Assembly: GCA_016787525.1 (NCBI GenBank)
Contig: JAEUUP010000089.1
Span: 1 to 64,000, forward strand
Length of the DNA: 64,000 nucleotides
Source: Saprospiraceae bacterium
Lineage (GTDB): Bacteria; Bacteroidota; Bacteroidia; Chitinophagales; Saprospiraceae
Direction of reading: 5' to 3'
Shown: piece by piece, positions 53,421 through 62,175 of the stretch
Numbering within the stretch: the first letter of the stretch is position 1
Layout of the letters: each line of letters begins with the position of its first letter
Made by a program: the position numbers and the translations under genes
The notes under the pieces: generated by a model
Databases searched by the model: none
Told to the model about the DNA's origin: nothing
Seen by the model: the letters and a program-made list of their open reading frames with translations, nothing else

Positions 53421-55499
53421 ATGAAATTGACTATTTTGACCAACCGAATGTTATCGCAACACATTCATCATTCACTAAAACCGTTTGTCGCCGCAATCGG
53501 TTTTCTTTTTTTGTCTGCCCATATTCTATGTTTTGCACAGTTGCCCACTAACCAATTTGGCAACAACAACAACACAACTTTCGGCAGCACAACCCAGCCA
53601 AACGGATTGGAAACCGACTCAATCCAACCCGATGTGGAGGTTGATACCGCCAATATTGTCTCGTTTTTTCCCGACAATCCAAGTATCTCGTACCCAGAAA
53701 ATGATTCGTTGCTCAATAATTACTTTCAGCAATACGACCCCACACGACAACGACAACTTGACTATTTTAACCTCGGCATGACTTCAACAGCCGCCTACCC
53801 CTCAGTATATCAGCCCAACTTAAAGCGGGGATTGGATATTGGTTTGCACGCTTTCGATGTCTATGGTATCAAAAACGCCGACATTCGTTTCTATCAGCAA
53901 ACCAAAAGTTTTACAGACGTTGCCTATTCTTCGGCAACCCAAACCAATGGCACATTCAATCTGCGGTTTGCACGCAATTTTGCCAACGATATTCATTTGT
54001 CCATTGACTACCGCCGTTTGTTCAATTCCAATCTGACCACTTTGCCCAAGGTCGGTAGCCAGTTGCTCAACGGTTCGGGTTTTTCTTACGATGTGCCGCG
54101 CGGACGAGCCGTTGCTTTTGGCATTGGTTTGTGGGTGCATCGCCCACGCTACGACGGTTATGCGACGTTCACCTCCAATATTGTGAATCAAAAAGACCAA
54201 GGCGGCATTCTGACCGACTCTTTTTTCATTCAAAGCACCGATGCGGGACAATTGACAACCGTCGTGCCAACACCCGTTTTGACTGATGCCGTAACCCGAC
54301 ATGAAAAATACGAATACAGTTATCTTCACTTTTTAAAACTCCGAAAAGACTCCACAGGCACGAAACGCAACTTTTTAGCGTCGCACCAAATCACTTTTCG
54401 CAATGGCAAATACCGATCAAGCGACCCGTTTACCAAAACAGAGGTGAACGAAGTGGATTCTATTTTTTATGGAAAATTGTACAACGACAACCGTGGTGTG
54501 CGCTTCTATTTGCGTGAACGGATGTTGGAAAACAGTTTCAATCTAAGCACGTCGCGATTGCGCATCATTGACACCACTCAGCGCATTAAGTTATCCACTC
54601 AGCGCGATTGGTTCGAGGTCGGCATCAGTCACCAATTCCACAATATCAATCAGGAACTCGGTGGACGCAATCTGAACAACCTTATACTGAGGGGTCGCTG
54701 GAATTTCACACCAAGCGACAATCTCAAAGTAGAAACCTACGCCCATTTCAATCTTTTGGGCTACAATGCGGGCGATTACCGCTTGAATGGCGAATTGTTT
54801 TACAACCTCAAAAACATAGGCAGCCTGCGTGCCAAAGCAGTGAGTCAGCTGTACGAACCATCGCTTTTGCAAGATGAAATAGTGATAACGCAAAGACTGT
54901 TTTGGCAAAACAATTTCAAAAAAACGCTCGAAACCAATCTTTCAGGCACTTTGGCTGTGCCAAAAATCGGTTTTGAAGGCACATTTGCCTATTCGCTTCT
55001 CAACAATTACATTTACTTCGACAAAAACTTCTTGCCCCAACAAACAAGTACCCCCCTCAGTATTGTGCAACTAATTTTGACAGAAAACCTACAATTCGGC
55101 AAATTTCACACAGACAATACCATCGCTTTGCAACGTCCGACCGAAAAATTCCTACGTCTGCCCGATTTTTACAGCAAACACAGCCTTTATGTAGAAGGGA
55201 AAATATTTAAGAAAGCAATGCTCGTGCGTACGGGTTTTGATGTCCGCTATGCCACCGCATGGTTTGCCCCTGCTTATATACCACTGACAGGTCAATTTTA
55301 TGTGCAAGAGACAAGTCAAGTAGCCCCTTACCCATGCCTCGATGCCTTTTTGTCGTTCAAAGTTCAGTCATTCCGTTTTTTCGTTAAGATGGAGAATCTT
55401 TTGGGCGCATACACAGGCAACCGCTACTACCAAATCTATAACTACCCCGTCCCCGAAGCAACTTTTCGATTCGGTGTCCGTTGGCGATTGTTGAACTAA
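53421..55499 (+). CDS. Putative outer-membrane porin
   Basis: The 692-residue protein has an N-terminal signal sequence (PFVAAIGFLFLSAHILCFAQ), a Gln/Asn/Thr-rich spacer (FGNNNNTTFGSTTQ), and then beta-strand-rich sequence to a C-terminal aromatic strand (YNYPVPEATFRFGVRWRLLN) typical of an outer-membrane barrel. It matches the putative-porin family of Bacteroidota, of unknown substrate. ATG 53421 or the in-frame ATG 27 bases later could be used; the second gives a more compact signal peptide. Three motif copies encode PSV, LRG and PLS in probable loops. Confidence 0.78.
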   Translation: MKLTILTNRMLSQHIHHSLKPFVAAIGFLFLSAHILCFAQLPTNQFGNNNNTTFGSTTQPNGLETDSIQPDVEVDTANIVSFFPDNPSISYPENDSLLNNYFQQYDPTRQRQLDYFNLGMTSTAAYPSVYQPNLKRGLDIGLHAFDVYGIKNADIRFYQQTKSFTDVAYSSATQTNGTFNLRFARNFANDIHLSIDYRRLFNSNLTTLPKVGSQLLNGSGFSYDVPRGRAVAFGIGLWVHRPRYDGYATFTSNIVNQKDQGGILTDSFFIQSTDAGQLTTVVPTPVLTDAVTRHEKYEYSYLHFLKLRKDSTGTKRNFLASHQITFRNGKYRSSDPFTKTEVNEVDSIFYGKLYNDNRGVRFYLRERMLENSFNLSTSRLRIIDTTQRIKLSTQRDWFEVGISHQFHNINQELGGRNLNNLILRGRWNFTPSDNLKVETYAHFNLLGYNAGDYRLNGELFYNLKNIGSLRAKAVSQLYEPSLLQDEIVITQRLFWQNNFKKTLETNLSGTLAVPKIGFEGTFAYSLLNNYIYFDKNFLPQQTSTPLSIVQLILTENLQFGKFHTDNTIALQRPTEKFLRLPDFYSKHSLYVEGKIFKKAMLVRTGFDVRYATAWFAPAYIPLTGQFYVQETSQVAPYPCLDAFLSFKVQSFRFFVKMENLLGAYTGNRYYQIYNYPVPEATFRFGVRWRLLN

Positions 55500-55540
55500 A
55501 CTTTCCTATTAACCCTCCGAGTAGGGTCATTTAACCCCAC

Positions 55541-55813
55541 AGCAAAGTTGGTTAACGTGCGGGCTTAACAATTTATGTCTGGAGCAAAGTTGATTAACGT
55601 GCGGGCATAACGATTTATGTGTGGAGCAAAGTTGATTAACGTGCGGGCATAACAATTTATGTCTGGAGCAAAGTTGATTAACGTGCGGGCTTAACAATTT
55701 ATGTGTGGAGCAAAGTTGATTAACGTGCGGGCTTAACAATTTATGTCTGGAGCAAAGTTGGTTAACGTGCGGGCATAACAATTTATGTCTGGAGCAAAGT
55801 TGGTTAACGTGCG
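55541..55813. repeat. 42-bp tandem repeat, 6.5 units
   Basis: Units start at 55541, 55583, 55625, 55667, 55709, 55751 and 55793 (half). Each is AGCAAAGTTGATTAACGTGC followed by GGGCATAACAATTTATGTCTGG, with A/G, C/T variation at a few sites. Period is exactly 42 bp. Confidence 0.95.
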
Positions 55814-55820
55814 TTCGGAG

Positions 55821-56063
55821 ATTGCTACCCAATTATGGTTTCACATTGCTGATAGTCTTAAAACCCGTAGGGTTGGCAATTTGGTAGCAATAAAGCCCCC
55901 TGTTTGTTTTCAATGCCGTAGGCATGGGATTGTGTAAAGAAAAAGAGTGATTAAATCCTTTATAATGCCCTGCCTACGGCATTCAATAATCGTATTTATT
56001 GCTATTTTCTACCAAAATGCCAACCCTACGGGTTTTAAAAATCCTTGAAGGAATCCGATACGT
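55821..56063. repeat. Nested inverted-repeat (MITE-like) element
   Basis: An outer arm (55858-55894, containing CCCGTAGGGTTGGCA and GGTAGCAATAAA) is inverted at 55995-56038 (TTTATTGCTA and TGCCAACCCTACGGG). An inner pair ATGCCGTAGGCATGG (about 55912) and CCTGCCTACGGCAT (about 55969) is nested inside. GGAATCCGATACGT follows. No ORF; it resembles a small non-autonomous element or structured RNA. Confidence 0.75.
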
Positions 56064-56110
56064 GCATCATATTCACAATACGCCCAACTGTCCTGTTTTC
56101 TATAAAAAAC

Positions 56111-56151
56111 AAAAACACGCTTTGAAGACCATTGCTTCAAAGCGTGTTTTT
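56111..56151 (-). terminator. Terminator of the YbbP-like permease gene
   Basis: A perfect 17-bp stem (AAAAACACGCTTTGAAG at 56111-56127 with 56135-56151) and a 7-nt loop lies just past the stop at 56169 on the minus strand, with a T-run formed by the arm itself. Confidence 0.88.
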
Positions 56152-56168
56152 GATACCACTCAAACAGT

Positions 56169-58709
56169 TTATATTTCTGCTCTCAACACTTCCAAAGGCG
56201 ATTCACTCACCACCTTTCGCGTACTCAGCAAACCGATAAACACAATTAAGGCGGTGATACTGAGGGGTGTCGCCAAGAGTGTCAGCCAATCAATATTGAA
56301 CGGTACTTTAAAGACGAACTTTGCCAAACCATAACCTGCCAACAGCGACATACCAACACCCGACAACGTGGCTAATGTACCCAACCACAGATATTCTAAA
56401 CTATTGATGGTCAATATCGTCGAGCGACTTGCGCCAATGGTGCGCAACAAAACGGATTCTCTGACACGTTGGTATTTTGACAAATAAACTGAACTGATAA
56501 GCACCATCAATCCCGTCAAAATGCTGAACAAAGCCATGAAACGAATGGCAAACGAGATTTTTGACAAAACATCATCCACCGTTTTCAAAATCTGTGTCAG
56601 TTCAACAATCGAGACATTTGGGAAGTTTTTGACCATCAATTGCTGAAACTTTGCCGATTGTGCATCAGACTCAACCCTTGTGACAACAACGTTGAACTGT
56701 GGTGCTTGTTCCAAAATGCCTGACGGAAATAGAATCAAGAAATTAGTCTGAACCCGATTAAAATCCACTTCTCTGATGCCCGTAATCGTGGTATTGATAA
56801 GCGCACCTTGCACATTGAACGTCGCTTTGTCACCTACCTTAGCGTGCATATCTTTAATGATGGTGTTCGACACCGTAATGCCCACCGTTCCGTCGGGAAG
56901 CCTGCCCGAAGGTGGCAAACTGCCTTCTTGCATTTTTTCAGACGAAATGAGTGTGTCACGATAGGTGACACGCCACTCACGTTCGTAGATGAATTTCGGA
57001 ATAGGGTTGGTCGAATCTTTCAAAAACTGCGCCCTTGACAAGCCATTGAGTTCCTCTAAACGAATAGTGACAATCGGTACTTTTTGAATAACAGGCATTT
57101 TCGCCAATTCAACCAACTGTGCCACTGAATCGCGCTGTTGTGGTTGAATATCAAACAATATCATATTCGGTTGATTGCCCGAACCCGCAAAACTGATTTG
57201 TTTAATCAACAATTGTTGAATCAAAAACAAAGTCGAAATTAACAAAGTACCCAAACCAATACTCACCATCAAAGTCATGGTTTGGTTTTGCGGGCGATAC
57301 AAATTGGCAACACTTTGTCGCACCGCAAAAGAGAGACCCCTCAGTATGCGGCGGCGCAATATCCACATCAAACCCTTCGCTATCAAAGCTAATAGACCCA
57401 AGGCAACACCAATACCCAAAATGAAAATGGTACTACTGCGCACACTCTGCGTTTGCCAATAAGTGAACCCGAATACAAAAACACTGATGAGCGCGTAAAC
57501 CAACCACCGCACAGGGTCGCGTCCTGATTCCGCCTCTTCAAAGCCACTGCTCAAAGTACGCAAAGGCGACGTGCGACGAATCGTCAACAACGGCAAAAGA
57601 GCAAACAAAACCGAGACCCCAAAACCCGTAAACACACCTTGAAGAATGGCAGATACTGAGGGGTCAGTCGAAATATCATCAATAGGCAAAAAATCTTTTA
57701 GAATAATAGGCAAAAACTTCTGAATTAAAGTCCCTAAAGCCGAGCCTAACATCGCACCACCAAAACCCATCACAGCTATTTGCGACAGATAAATCAAAAA
57801 CGCTTGCCGACCGCTTGCTCCCAAGGTGCGTAAAATAGCTACCGTCGGCAATTTATCTTTAACATAAATGCTGACCGCCGAAGCCACACCAATACAACCC
57901 AAAAGCAATGCAATAAAACCCACTAAATTGAGAAAATCCGCCATTTGGTTGAACGAATTACCAGTCGAGCGTTTGCGGTCGCCGATGTTTTCGACGCTGA
58001 ATTTAGCTTCTGTTAGGGCAGGTTTTATTTTTTGGGTCAGACCATCGTAATCCTTTTTAGGGTCTAACTTAAAGAAGTATTGGTATTGCACTCTACTCCC
58101 CCGTACCAACAAATTGGCAGAGTCCACCGCCGATAAGGGCAAATATACTGAGGGGGCCACCGCCGATTGCAAACCTAAGCGTCCAGGTGCAGACAACACC
58201 GTGCCAGCAATAGCATAAGTCACTTCACCAATTTTGACTGAATCGCCCACATGCAAATCAAATTGCATTTGCAACACATTATCTATCAAAGCTTTTTTTT
58301 CTTCTTGAAAGAGGTTTGCAGCATTGGCGGGCTCAGTTTTCAATGTGCCATAGAAAGGATAAACACCTTGTTGCGCTTTAACTTGCACCGGTCGCGTACC
58401 TTCTTTTTGAGGAAAATAAGCCATAGATAAGAACGACACAATACGGGAACGTGTTCCGCCAATACTGTCCATGAGTTGCATTACTGAGGGCGGCGGCGGA
58501 TTAAGCCCATCAATCGCCAAATCAGCACCCAGCAACTCCCGAGCTTGACTGTTGATGTCCTTCTGTAAATTGTCGCTGAAAGAATTGATGGCAACCAAAG
58601 CGGCAATGCCAATGATAATGCTCGACACAAAAAGTAACAAACGCGCCCGTTGGCGGCGACTATCGCGCCAAGCAAAGCGGAGTATGGTCGCAAAGTTTAA
58701 TTTTTCCAA
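56169..58709 (-). CDS. YbbP-like ABC transporter permease (double FtsX domains)
   Basis: The 846-residue inner-membrane protein has an N-terminal helix (ARLLLFVSSIIIGIAALVAI), a periplasmic MacB-like core, and two FtsX-type helix bundles (about 255-360 and 720-840), with further helices at about 400-510. YbbP partners a YbbA-type ATPase in lipid or lipoprotein-related export; that ATPase is not next to it. Four exact motif copies (PLS, LRG, PSV, PSV) and one variant (58482, PPSVM with the motif ending C) occur. The ORF start MEKLNFATILRFAWRDSRRQRAR fits a cytosolic N-terminus. Confidence 0.85.
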   Translation of the reverse strand: MEKLNFATILRFAWRDSRRQRARLLLFVSSIIIGIAALVAINSFSDNLQKDINSQARELLGADLAIDGLNPPPPSVMQLMDSIGGTRSRIVSFLSMAYFPQKEGTRPVQVKAQQGVYPFYGTLKTEPANAANLFQEEKKALIDNVLQMQFDLHVGDSVKIGEVTYAIAGTVLSAPGRLGLQSAVAPSVYLPLSAVDSANLLVRGSRVQYQYFFKLDPKKDYDGLTQKIKPALTEAKFSVENIGDRKRSTGNSFNQMADFLNLVGFIALLLGCIGVASAVSIYVKDKLPTVAILRTLGASGRQAFLIYLSQIAVMGFGGAMLGSALGTLIQKFLPIILKDFLPIDDISTDPSVSAILQGVFTGFGVSVLFALLPLLTIRRTSPLRTLSSGFEEAESGRDPVRWLVYALISVFVFGFTYWQTQSVRSSTIFILGIGVALGLLALIAKGLMWILRRRILRGLSFAVRQSVANLYRPQNQTMTLMVSIGLGTLLISTLFLIQQLLIKQISFAGSGNQPNMILFDIQPQQRDSVAQLVELAKMPVIQKVPIVTIRLEELNGLSRAQFLKDSTNPIPKFIYEREWRVTYRDTLISSEKMQEGSLPPSGRLPDGTVGITVSNTIIKDMHAKVGDKATFNVQGALINTTITGIREVDFNRVQTNFLILFPSGILEQAPQFNVVVTRVESDAQSAKFQQLMVKNFPNVSIVELTQILKTVDDVLSKISFAIRFMALFSILTGLMVLISSVYLSKYQRVRESVLLRTIGASRSTILTINSLEYLWLGTLATLSGVGMSLLAGYGLAKFVFKVPFNIDWLTLLATPLSITALIVFIGLLSTRKVVSESPLEVLRAEI

Positions 58710-58877
58710 AACATAAAGATTTTGACAAAAAACACAAAAAGCAGCCTTTTGTTGTAGCTGCTTTTTGAGAGGACGAATGTAGGTGTAAAATATTGGTAGA
58801 AACGAAAATTATTCGTGAATTTTGAAAATATCGGATAGACAAACCGCTGTTCAAGTTTTGCCTAATTTACTGAGGGG

Positions 58878-59486
58878 TCAAATATTGTATCCTTTTTTCT
58901 CTATCAACTCCTTCAAATTGATAGAGTGTCCCTCTAAAAGCTCAAAATCTTCTGACCAATGACGTATAACCGAATCTTTATTAGGTTCAGCAAGCAATGC
59001 TTCTTGAGATTTTGTGAAAACCCAAACTACTTTTTCAACACCGAACTTGAAAAGGGTGTCGTTTTTTTCATTGATATAGTCCATCGAATGAATATCTTCT
59101 AAATCAATTTTCACATCAACTTCAATCACCATTTTGGGTGCAGCATTGAAATAATGGGTATCAAATTGGTATTGTTGAGTCACTTTTGCATCATAAAGAA
59201 TAATATCTGATGACAAATTATTGCCTAAAGAAACGTGTAAGCCAACTTCATTGGTAACAACTTCATATTGATTTTCGTCTGTATTCACATAAAGATAACG
59301 CAATAAAACAGAGATGATAATGCCTTGCAAGCTACTACAGCCCATAATTTCCTCAATAGTTTTAGTTTTGTTCAATACATCTTTATACCCTTGGCGATAC
59401 AGTGGTCGTCCGTTGAGTTCCTCGTATATGAGGTTTTTAGGTATGTACGCAATTTTCGTTTCTTCTAAACTGACTGATGCGGTCAT
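58878..59486 (-). CDS. Uma2-family (DUF820) PD-(D/E)XK-like protein
   Basis: The 202-residue protein has the Uma2 pattern: YIPKNLIYEELNGRPLYRQGYKDVL, then a core with DIILYD and a PKMVIEVDVKIDLED segment carrying the ExD of a PD-(D/E)XK-type site, and KFGVEKVVWVFTKSQEALL. Uma2 proteins are common, probably nuclease-like, of mostly unknown role, and are abundant in cyanobacteria and Bacteroidota. The start MTASVSLEETKIAYIP is chosen; the 23-codon upstream extension looks untranslated. A motif copy lies directly after the stop codon. Confidence 0.8.
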   Translation of the reverse strand: MTASVSLEETKIAYIPKNLIYEELNGRPLYRQGYKDVLNKTKTIEEIMGCSSLQGIIISVLLRYLYVNTDENQYEVVTNEVGLHVSLGNNLSSDIILYDAKVTQQYQFDTHYFNAAPKMVIEVDVKIDLEDIHSMDYINEKNDTLFKFGVEKVVWVFTKSQEALLAEPNKDSVIRHWSEDFELLEGHSINLKELIEKKGYNI

Positions 59487-59530
59487 TTTTGATTGATTTT
59501 TAACAAAGTTAGTTTTTTCGATGAAAAAAG

Positions 59531-59575
59531 CAAAACAAAAAGGTATTGTTAACAACTTGCGCTAACAATACCTTT
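59531..59575 (-). terminator. Terminator of the M3 peptidase gene
   Basis: A 13-bp stem AAAGGTATTGTTA / TAACAATACCTTT (59539-59551 with 59563-59575), with an 11-nt loop and a TTTTG-rich tail on the minus strand, lies 24 nt past the stop. Confidence 0.8.
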
Positions 59576-59598
59576 GACAATCAATTTATTACGATTTA

Positions 59599-61293
59599 TT
59601 AAAACTTAGAATCATCAACAGAATCTAACCACGCCGATATTTCACCAATAACCGATTCAACACAACCATCGTCGAAAGGTGAGCGCAAATTAGCTAACTC
59701 GACCAATTTTAAGAACGACATTGAGCCACCTGCTTTGCACAAACGCACATAGTCAGCCCAAGCAGTTTTATGGCTTTCGCGGTCTTTTTTCCAAAATTGG
59801 AAAGCGCAAATTTGAGCCAGTGTGTAGTCAATATAATAAAATGGCGTTGTAAAAATATGGCTTTGTTTTTGCCAAAAACCACCATTTTCTAAGAATTTGT
59901 TACCATCATAGTTGCGATGAGGTAGGTATTTTTGCTCGATTTCACGCCATTTTTGATTTCTTACTGAGGGGGTTACTTCTGGATTTTCGTACACAAAATG
60001 CTGAAACTCATCAACGGCTACGCCATAAGGCAAAAACTGCAAAGCTGCACTGAGGTGTGCAAAATGATATTTTTCAGTATCTTCTCCAAAAAACAATGCC
60101 ATCCAAGGCCAAGTGAAAAACTCCATGCTCATAGAGTGGATTTCGCAAGCCTCGTAAGTAGGCCAATGATACTCAGCAATACCCATATTGCGGCTCGAAA
60201 AAACTTGAAAAGCATGACCTGCTTCGTGAGTTAAAACGTCAATATCACCACTTGTGCCATTAAAATTAGAGAAAATATAAGGTGCGCGATATTTACCAAT
60301 ATAGGTGCAGTAGCCGCCTGTTGCTTTGCCATCTTTTGCAACTAAGTCCATAAGGTCATTGGTACGCATGAATTGGAAAAACTTATCGGTATCATTTGAC
60401 AGCTCCGCATACATTTTATCAGCCCCCCTCAGTATATCTTCGGGTGTGCCTTTGGGTTTGGGATTGCCAGAAGGGAACTTGAAATCTTCATCGTAGTATT
60501 TCAATTCGCTGATTTTCAGACGTTTGCGTTGACGTTCGTATAGTTTTTGCGAAATTGGAACAATGAACTGCTCAACTTGTTTTCTAAAGTTAGCAACCAT
60601 ATCCGCATTGTAATCTGAACGCAACATCCGTGCATAGCCCAACTCAACAAAGTTTTTATAGCCTAATTCGACGGCAATTTTATGCCGATTCAGCACCGAA
60701 TCGTGATAAATACGCTCCACTTCGGGTGCTTTTTCTTCAAAAAATGCCCATTTTGCTTCTGTTGCTGATTTGCGAATGGCTCTATCCGAGTCCGTTTCTA
60801 GAGGAGTGATGGAAGATAAATTGTAGGTCTTTCCGTGAAACTCGATTTGAGCTGAAGCTTTGATTTTCACATATTCGCTCGCCAATTTATTTTCCTCTTG
60901 TAGCGAAGTCAAAATACTGGGTTGGAATGTTTTGATTTGTAATTCAGCAATATTGAACAATTGTGAGCCCCACTTTTTTTCTAAATCTAGGCGAAACTTA
61001 TGATTAATGAGTTTTTTATAAAATTCGGTAATCAATGCTTCAAAAACGGGTGAATTTTCATCAAAAAACTGATTTTCAGAATCGTAAAAAGAATCTCGTG
61101 TATCAATGGTATGGCGAATTTGCCCAATTGTCGCTGATGATGAAAAGTTCTTACGTAGCTCATTGATTTTTTTAAGCGTTTTACTCGCTTGTTCATAGTT
61201 ATCAGCTTCTCCAAATTCCGCAATCCGTTTTTTCAGTGTTTGCGTCAGTCGCTTCAAATTAGGTCTTTTGTAAGGATACTCTGTGAATTTCAT
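59599..61293 (-). CDS. M3-family oligoendopeptidase
   Basis: This 564-residue cytosolic zinc peptidase has the HExxH motif HEAGH (356-360) and the downstream glutamate in the YEACEIHSMSMEFF stretch (about 384). A helical N-terminal region (about 1-200) and the C-terminal palm YDGNKFLENGGFWQKQSHIF follow. It degrades short peptides; the exact subgroup (PepF-like) is clear, the substrate is not. The start has a -7 box nearby (61335-61342). Two motif copies encode PSV and LRG, away from the active site. Confidence 0.9.
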   Translation of the reverse strand: MKFTEYPYKRPNLKRLTQTLKKRIAEFGEADNYEQASKTLKKINELRKNFSSSATIGQIRHTIDTRDSFYDSENQFFDENSPVFEALITEFYKKLINHKFRLDLEKKWGSQLFNIAELQIKTFQPSILTSLQEENKLASEYVKIKASAQIEFHGKTYNLSSITPLETDSDRAIRKSATEAKWAFFEEKAPEVERIYHDSVLNRHKIAVELGYKNFVELGYARMLRSDYNADMVANFRKQVEQFIVPISQKLYERQRKRLKISELKYYDEDFKFPSGNPKPKGTPEDILRGADKMYAELSNDTDKFFQFMRTNDLMDLVAKDGKATGGYCTYIGKYRAPYIFSNFNGTSGDIDVLTHEAGHAFQVFSSRNMGIAEYHWPTYEACEIHSMSMEFFTWPWMALFFGEDTEKYHFAHLSAALQFLPYGVAVDEFQHFVYENPEVTPSVRNQKWREIEQKYLPHRNYDGNKFLENGGFWQKQSHIFTTPFYYIDYTLAQICAFQFWKKDRESHKTAWADYVRLCKAGGSMSFLKLVELANLRSPFDDGCVESVIGEISAWLDSVDDSKF

Positions 61294-61719
61294 TGTGTTT
61301 TATAATTTTTAAAGCACGTACTATTAAGATAATGCAAAGTTAAGATTTTAGTTATTTCTATTTTGATAAAGAATAAAAAAGTAAAAATATAATAAAAGTT
61401 ATTCTCGATTTCAACATTAACAATATCCTAACTAAAGCCTTCAAACATCAATACAATTTCACATAAATAAAAATCTCAATTTTGAATAAATATAAAAACC
61501 CTCAAATTTTGATCTCAACTATTCTCTAATAACCCAAACAATAAAATTGTATTTTATTTTTAAATAAAAACGAAATACAATTAAAAATTCTAAAAAAATT
61601 AAAAATTCTAAAATAATATTATTAAATTTGAGTCAATTACTTTCTAAAAAAAATTAGAAAAACCTTCCTCATGAACGAAATACTAAAACCAATTTTTCCA
61701 CAACCAAATCCTTTTAATC
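61294..61719. other. Very AT-rich intergenic region
   Basis: 426 bp between divergent genes, dominated by A and T runs. Apart from the -7 box for the M3 peptidase I see no ORF, RNA gene or inverted repeat. Confidence 0.5.
61335..61342 (-). promoter_or_regulatory. -7 element of the M3 peptidase gene
   Basis: TAACTTTG on the minus strand, followed by CAT, is an exact TAnnTTTG box about 42 nt before the ATG. Confidence 0.45.
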
Positions 61720-62103
61720 ATGGTTAATAGTATTTTAAATCTCGGTAAGTGGGTATTCATATTACCCTTTGCAGTCTTCGGATTCCTTCACATCGTCAAT
61801 GCCAACCAAATGGCAGGCATGGTGCCAGCTTATTTATCGGGTGGTGCGCTTTGGGTCTATCTGACGGGTTTTGCCCAAATTGCTTTCGCTCTCAGCGTCA
61901 TTATTGGCAAATACGATAAACTGGCAGCAACACTTTGTGCTCTGATGCTGCTGATTTTCATTCTAACCTTACATTTTCCCGGTCTTAGTAATCTTGAAAT
62001 GTCTAAATTGGCAATGACAAATATGCTCAAAGATTTGGGTCTTATAGGCGGAGCGATGATGTACGCTTCAAGTTTTGCGAAAGACAATAGTATTATCGGA
62101 TAA
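61720..62103 (+). CDS. DoxX-like small membrane protein
   Basis: The 127-residue protein has four hydrophobic helices (about 7-27, 43-62, 68-88, 105-120) in the DoxX/DUF-like layout, with WVFILPFAVFGFLHIVNA, VPAYLSGGALWVYLTGFAQIAFALSVI and LHFPGLS features. These proteins are membrane components of uncertain function. The next stop is followed by a terminator containing a motif copy in its loop. Confidence 0.75.
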   Translation: MVNSILNLGKWVFILPFAVFGFLHIVNANQMAGMVPAYLSGGALWVYLTGFAQIAFALSVIIGKYDKLAATLCALMLLIFILTLHFPGLSNLEMSKLAMTNMLKDLGLIGGAMMYASSFAKDNSIIG

Positions 62104-62115
62104 TGTAAAAAGCAA

Positions 62116-62155
62116 AAAAGACGTTAAGATACTGAGGGGTATCTTAACGTCTTTT
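62116..62155. terminator. Bidirectional terminator with the motif as its loop
   Basis: A perfect 17-bp stem AAAAGACGTTAAGATAC (62116-62132) with its inverse at 62139-62155 closes on the six-base loop TGAGGG. The loop and its edges are the motif copy 62130-62139. It serves the DoxX-like gene and the convergent coiled-coil gene. Confidence 0.88.
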
Positions 62156-62175
62156 AGCTTATCATCGAAATATAA

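Larger units (their letters stand above)
55500..56110. other. Non-coding repeat region
   Basis: Contains the 42-bp tandem array, the nested inverted-repeat element and a GGAATCCGATACGT copy (56050-56063). No gene is supported; open frames here come from the repeat period being a multiple of three. Confidence 0.75.

Noticed and set aside
55527-55832. A 101-residue repeat protein on the minus strand (CSRHKLLCPHVNQL units)
   Set aside because: An artefact of the 42-bp array, whose period is a multiple of three; no start context and no composition like a real protein.
59531-59575. Inverted repeat before the M3 gene as an operator
   Set aside because: It lies just past the stop of the minus-strand gene and has a T-rich tail, so terminator is the simpler reading.
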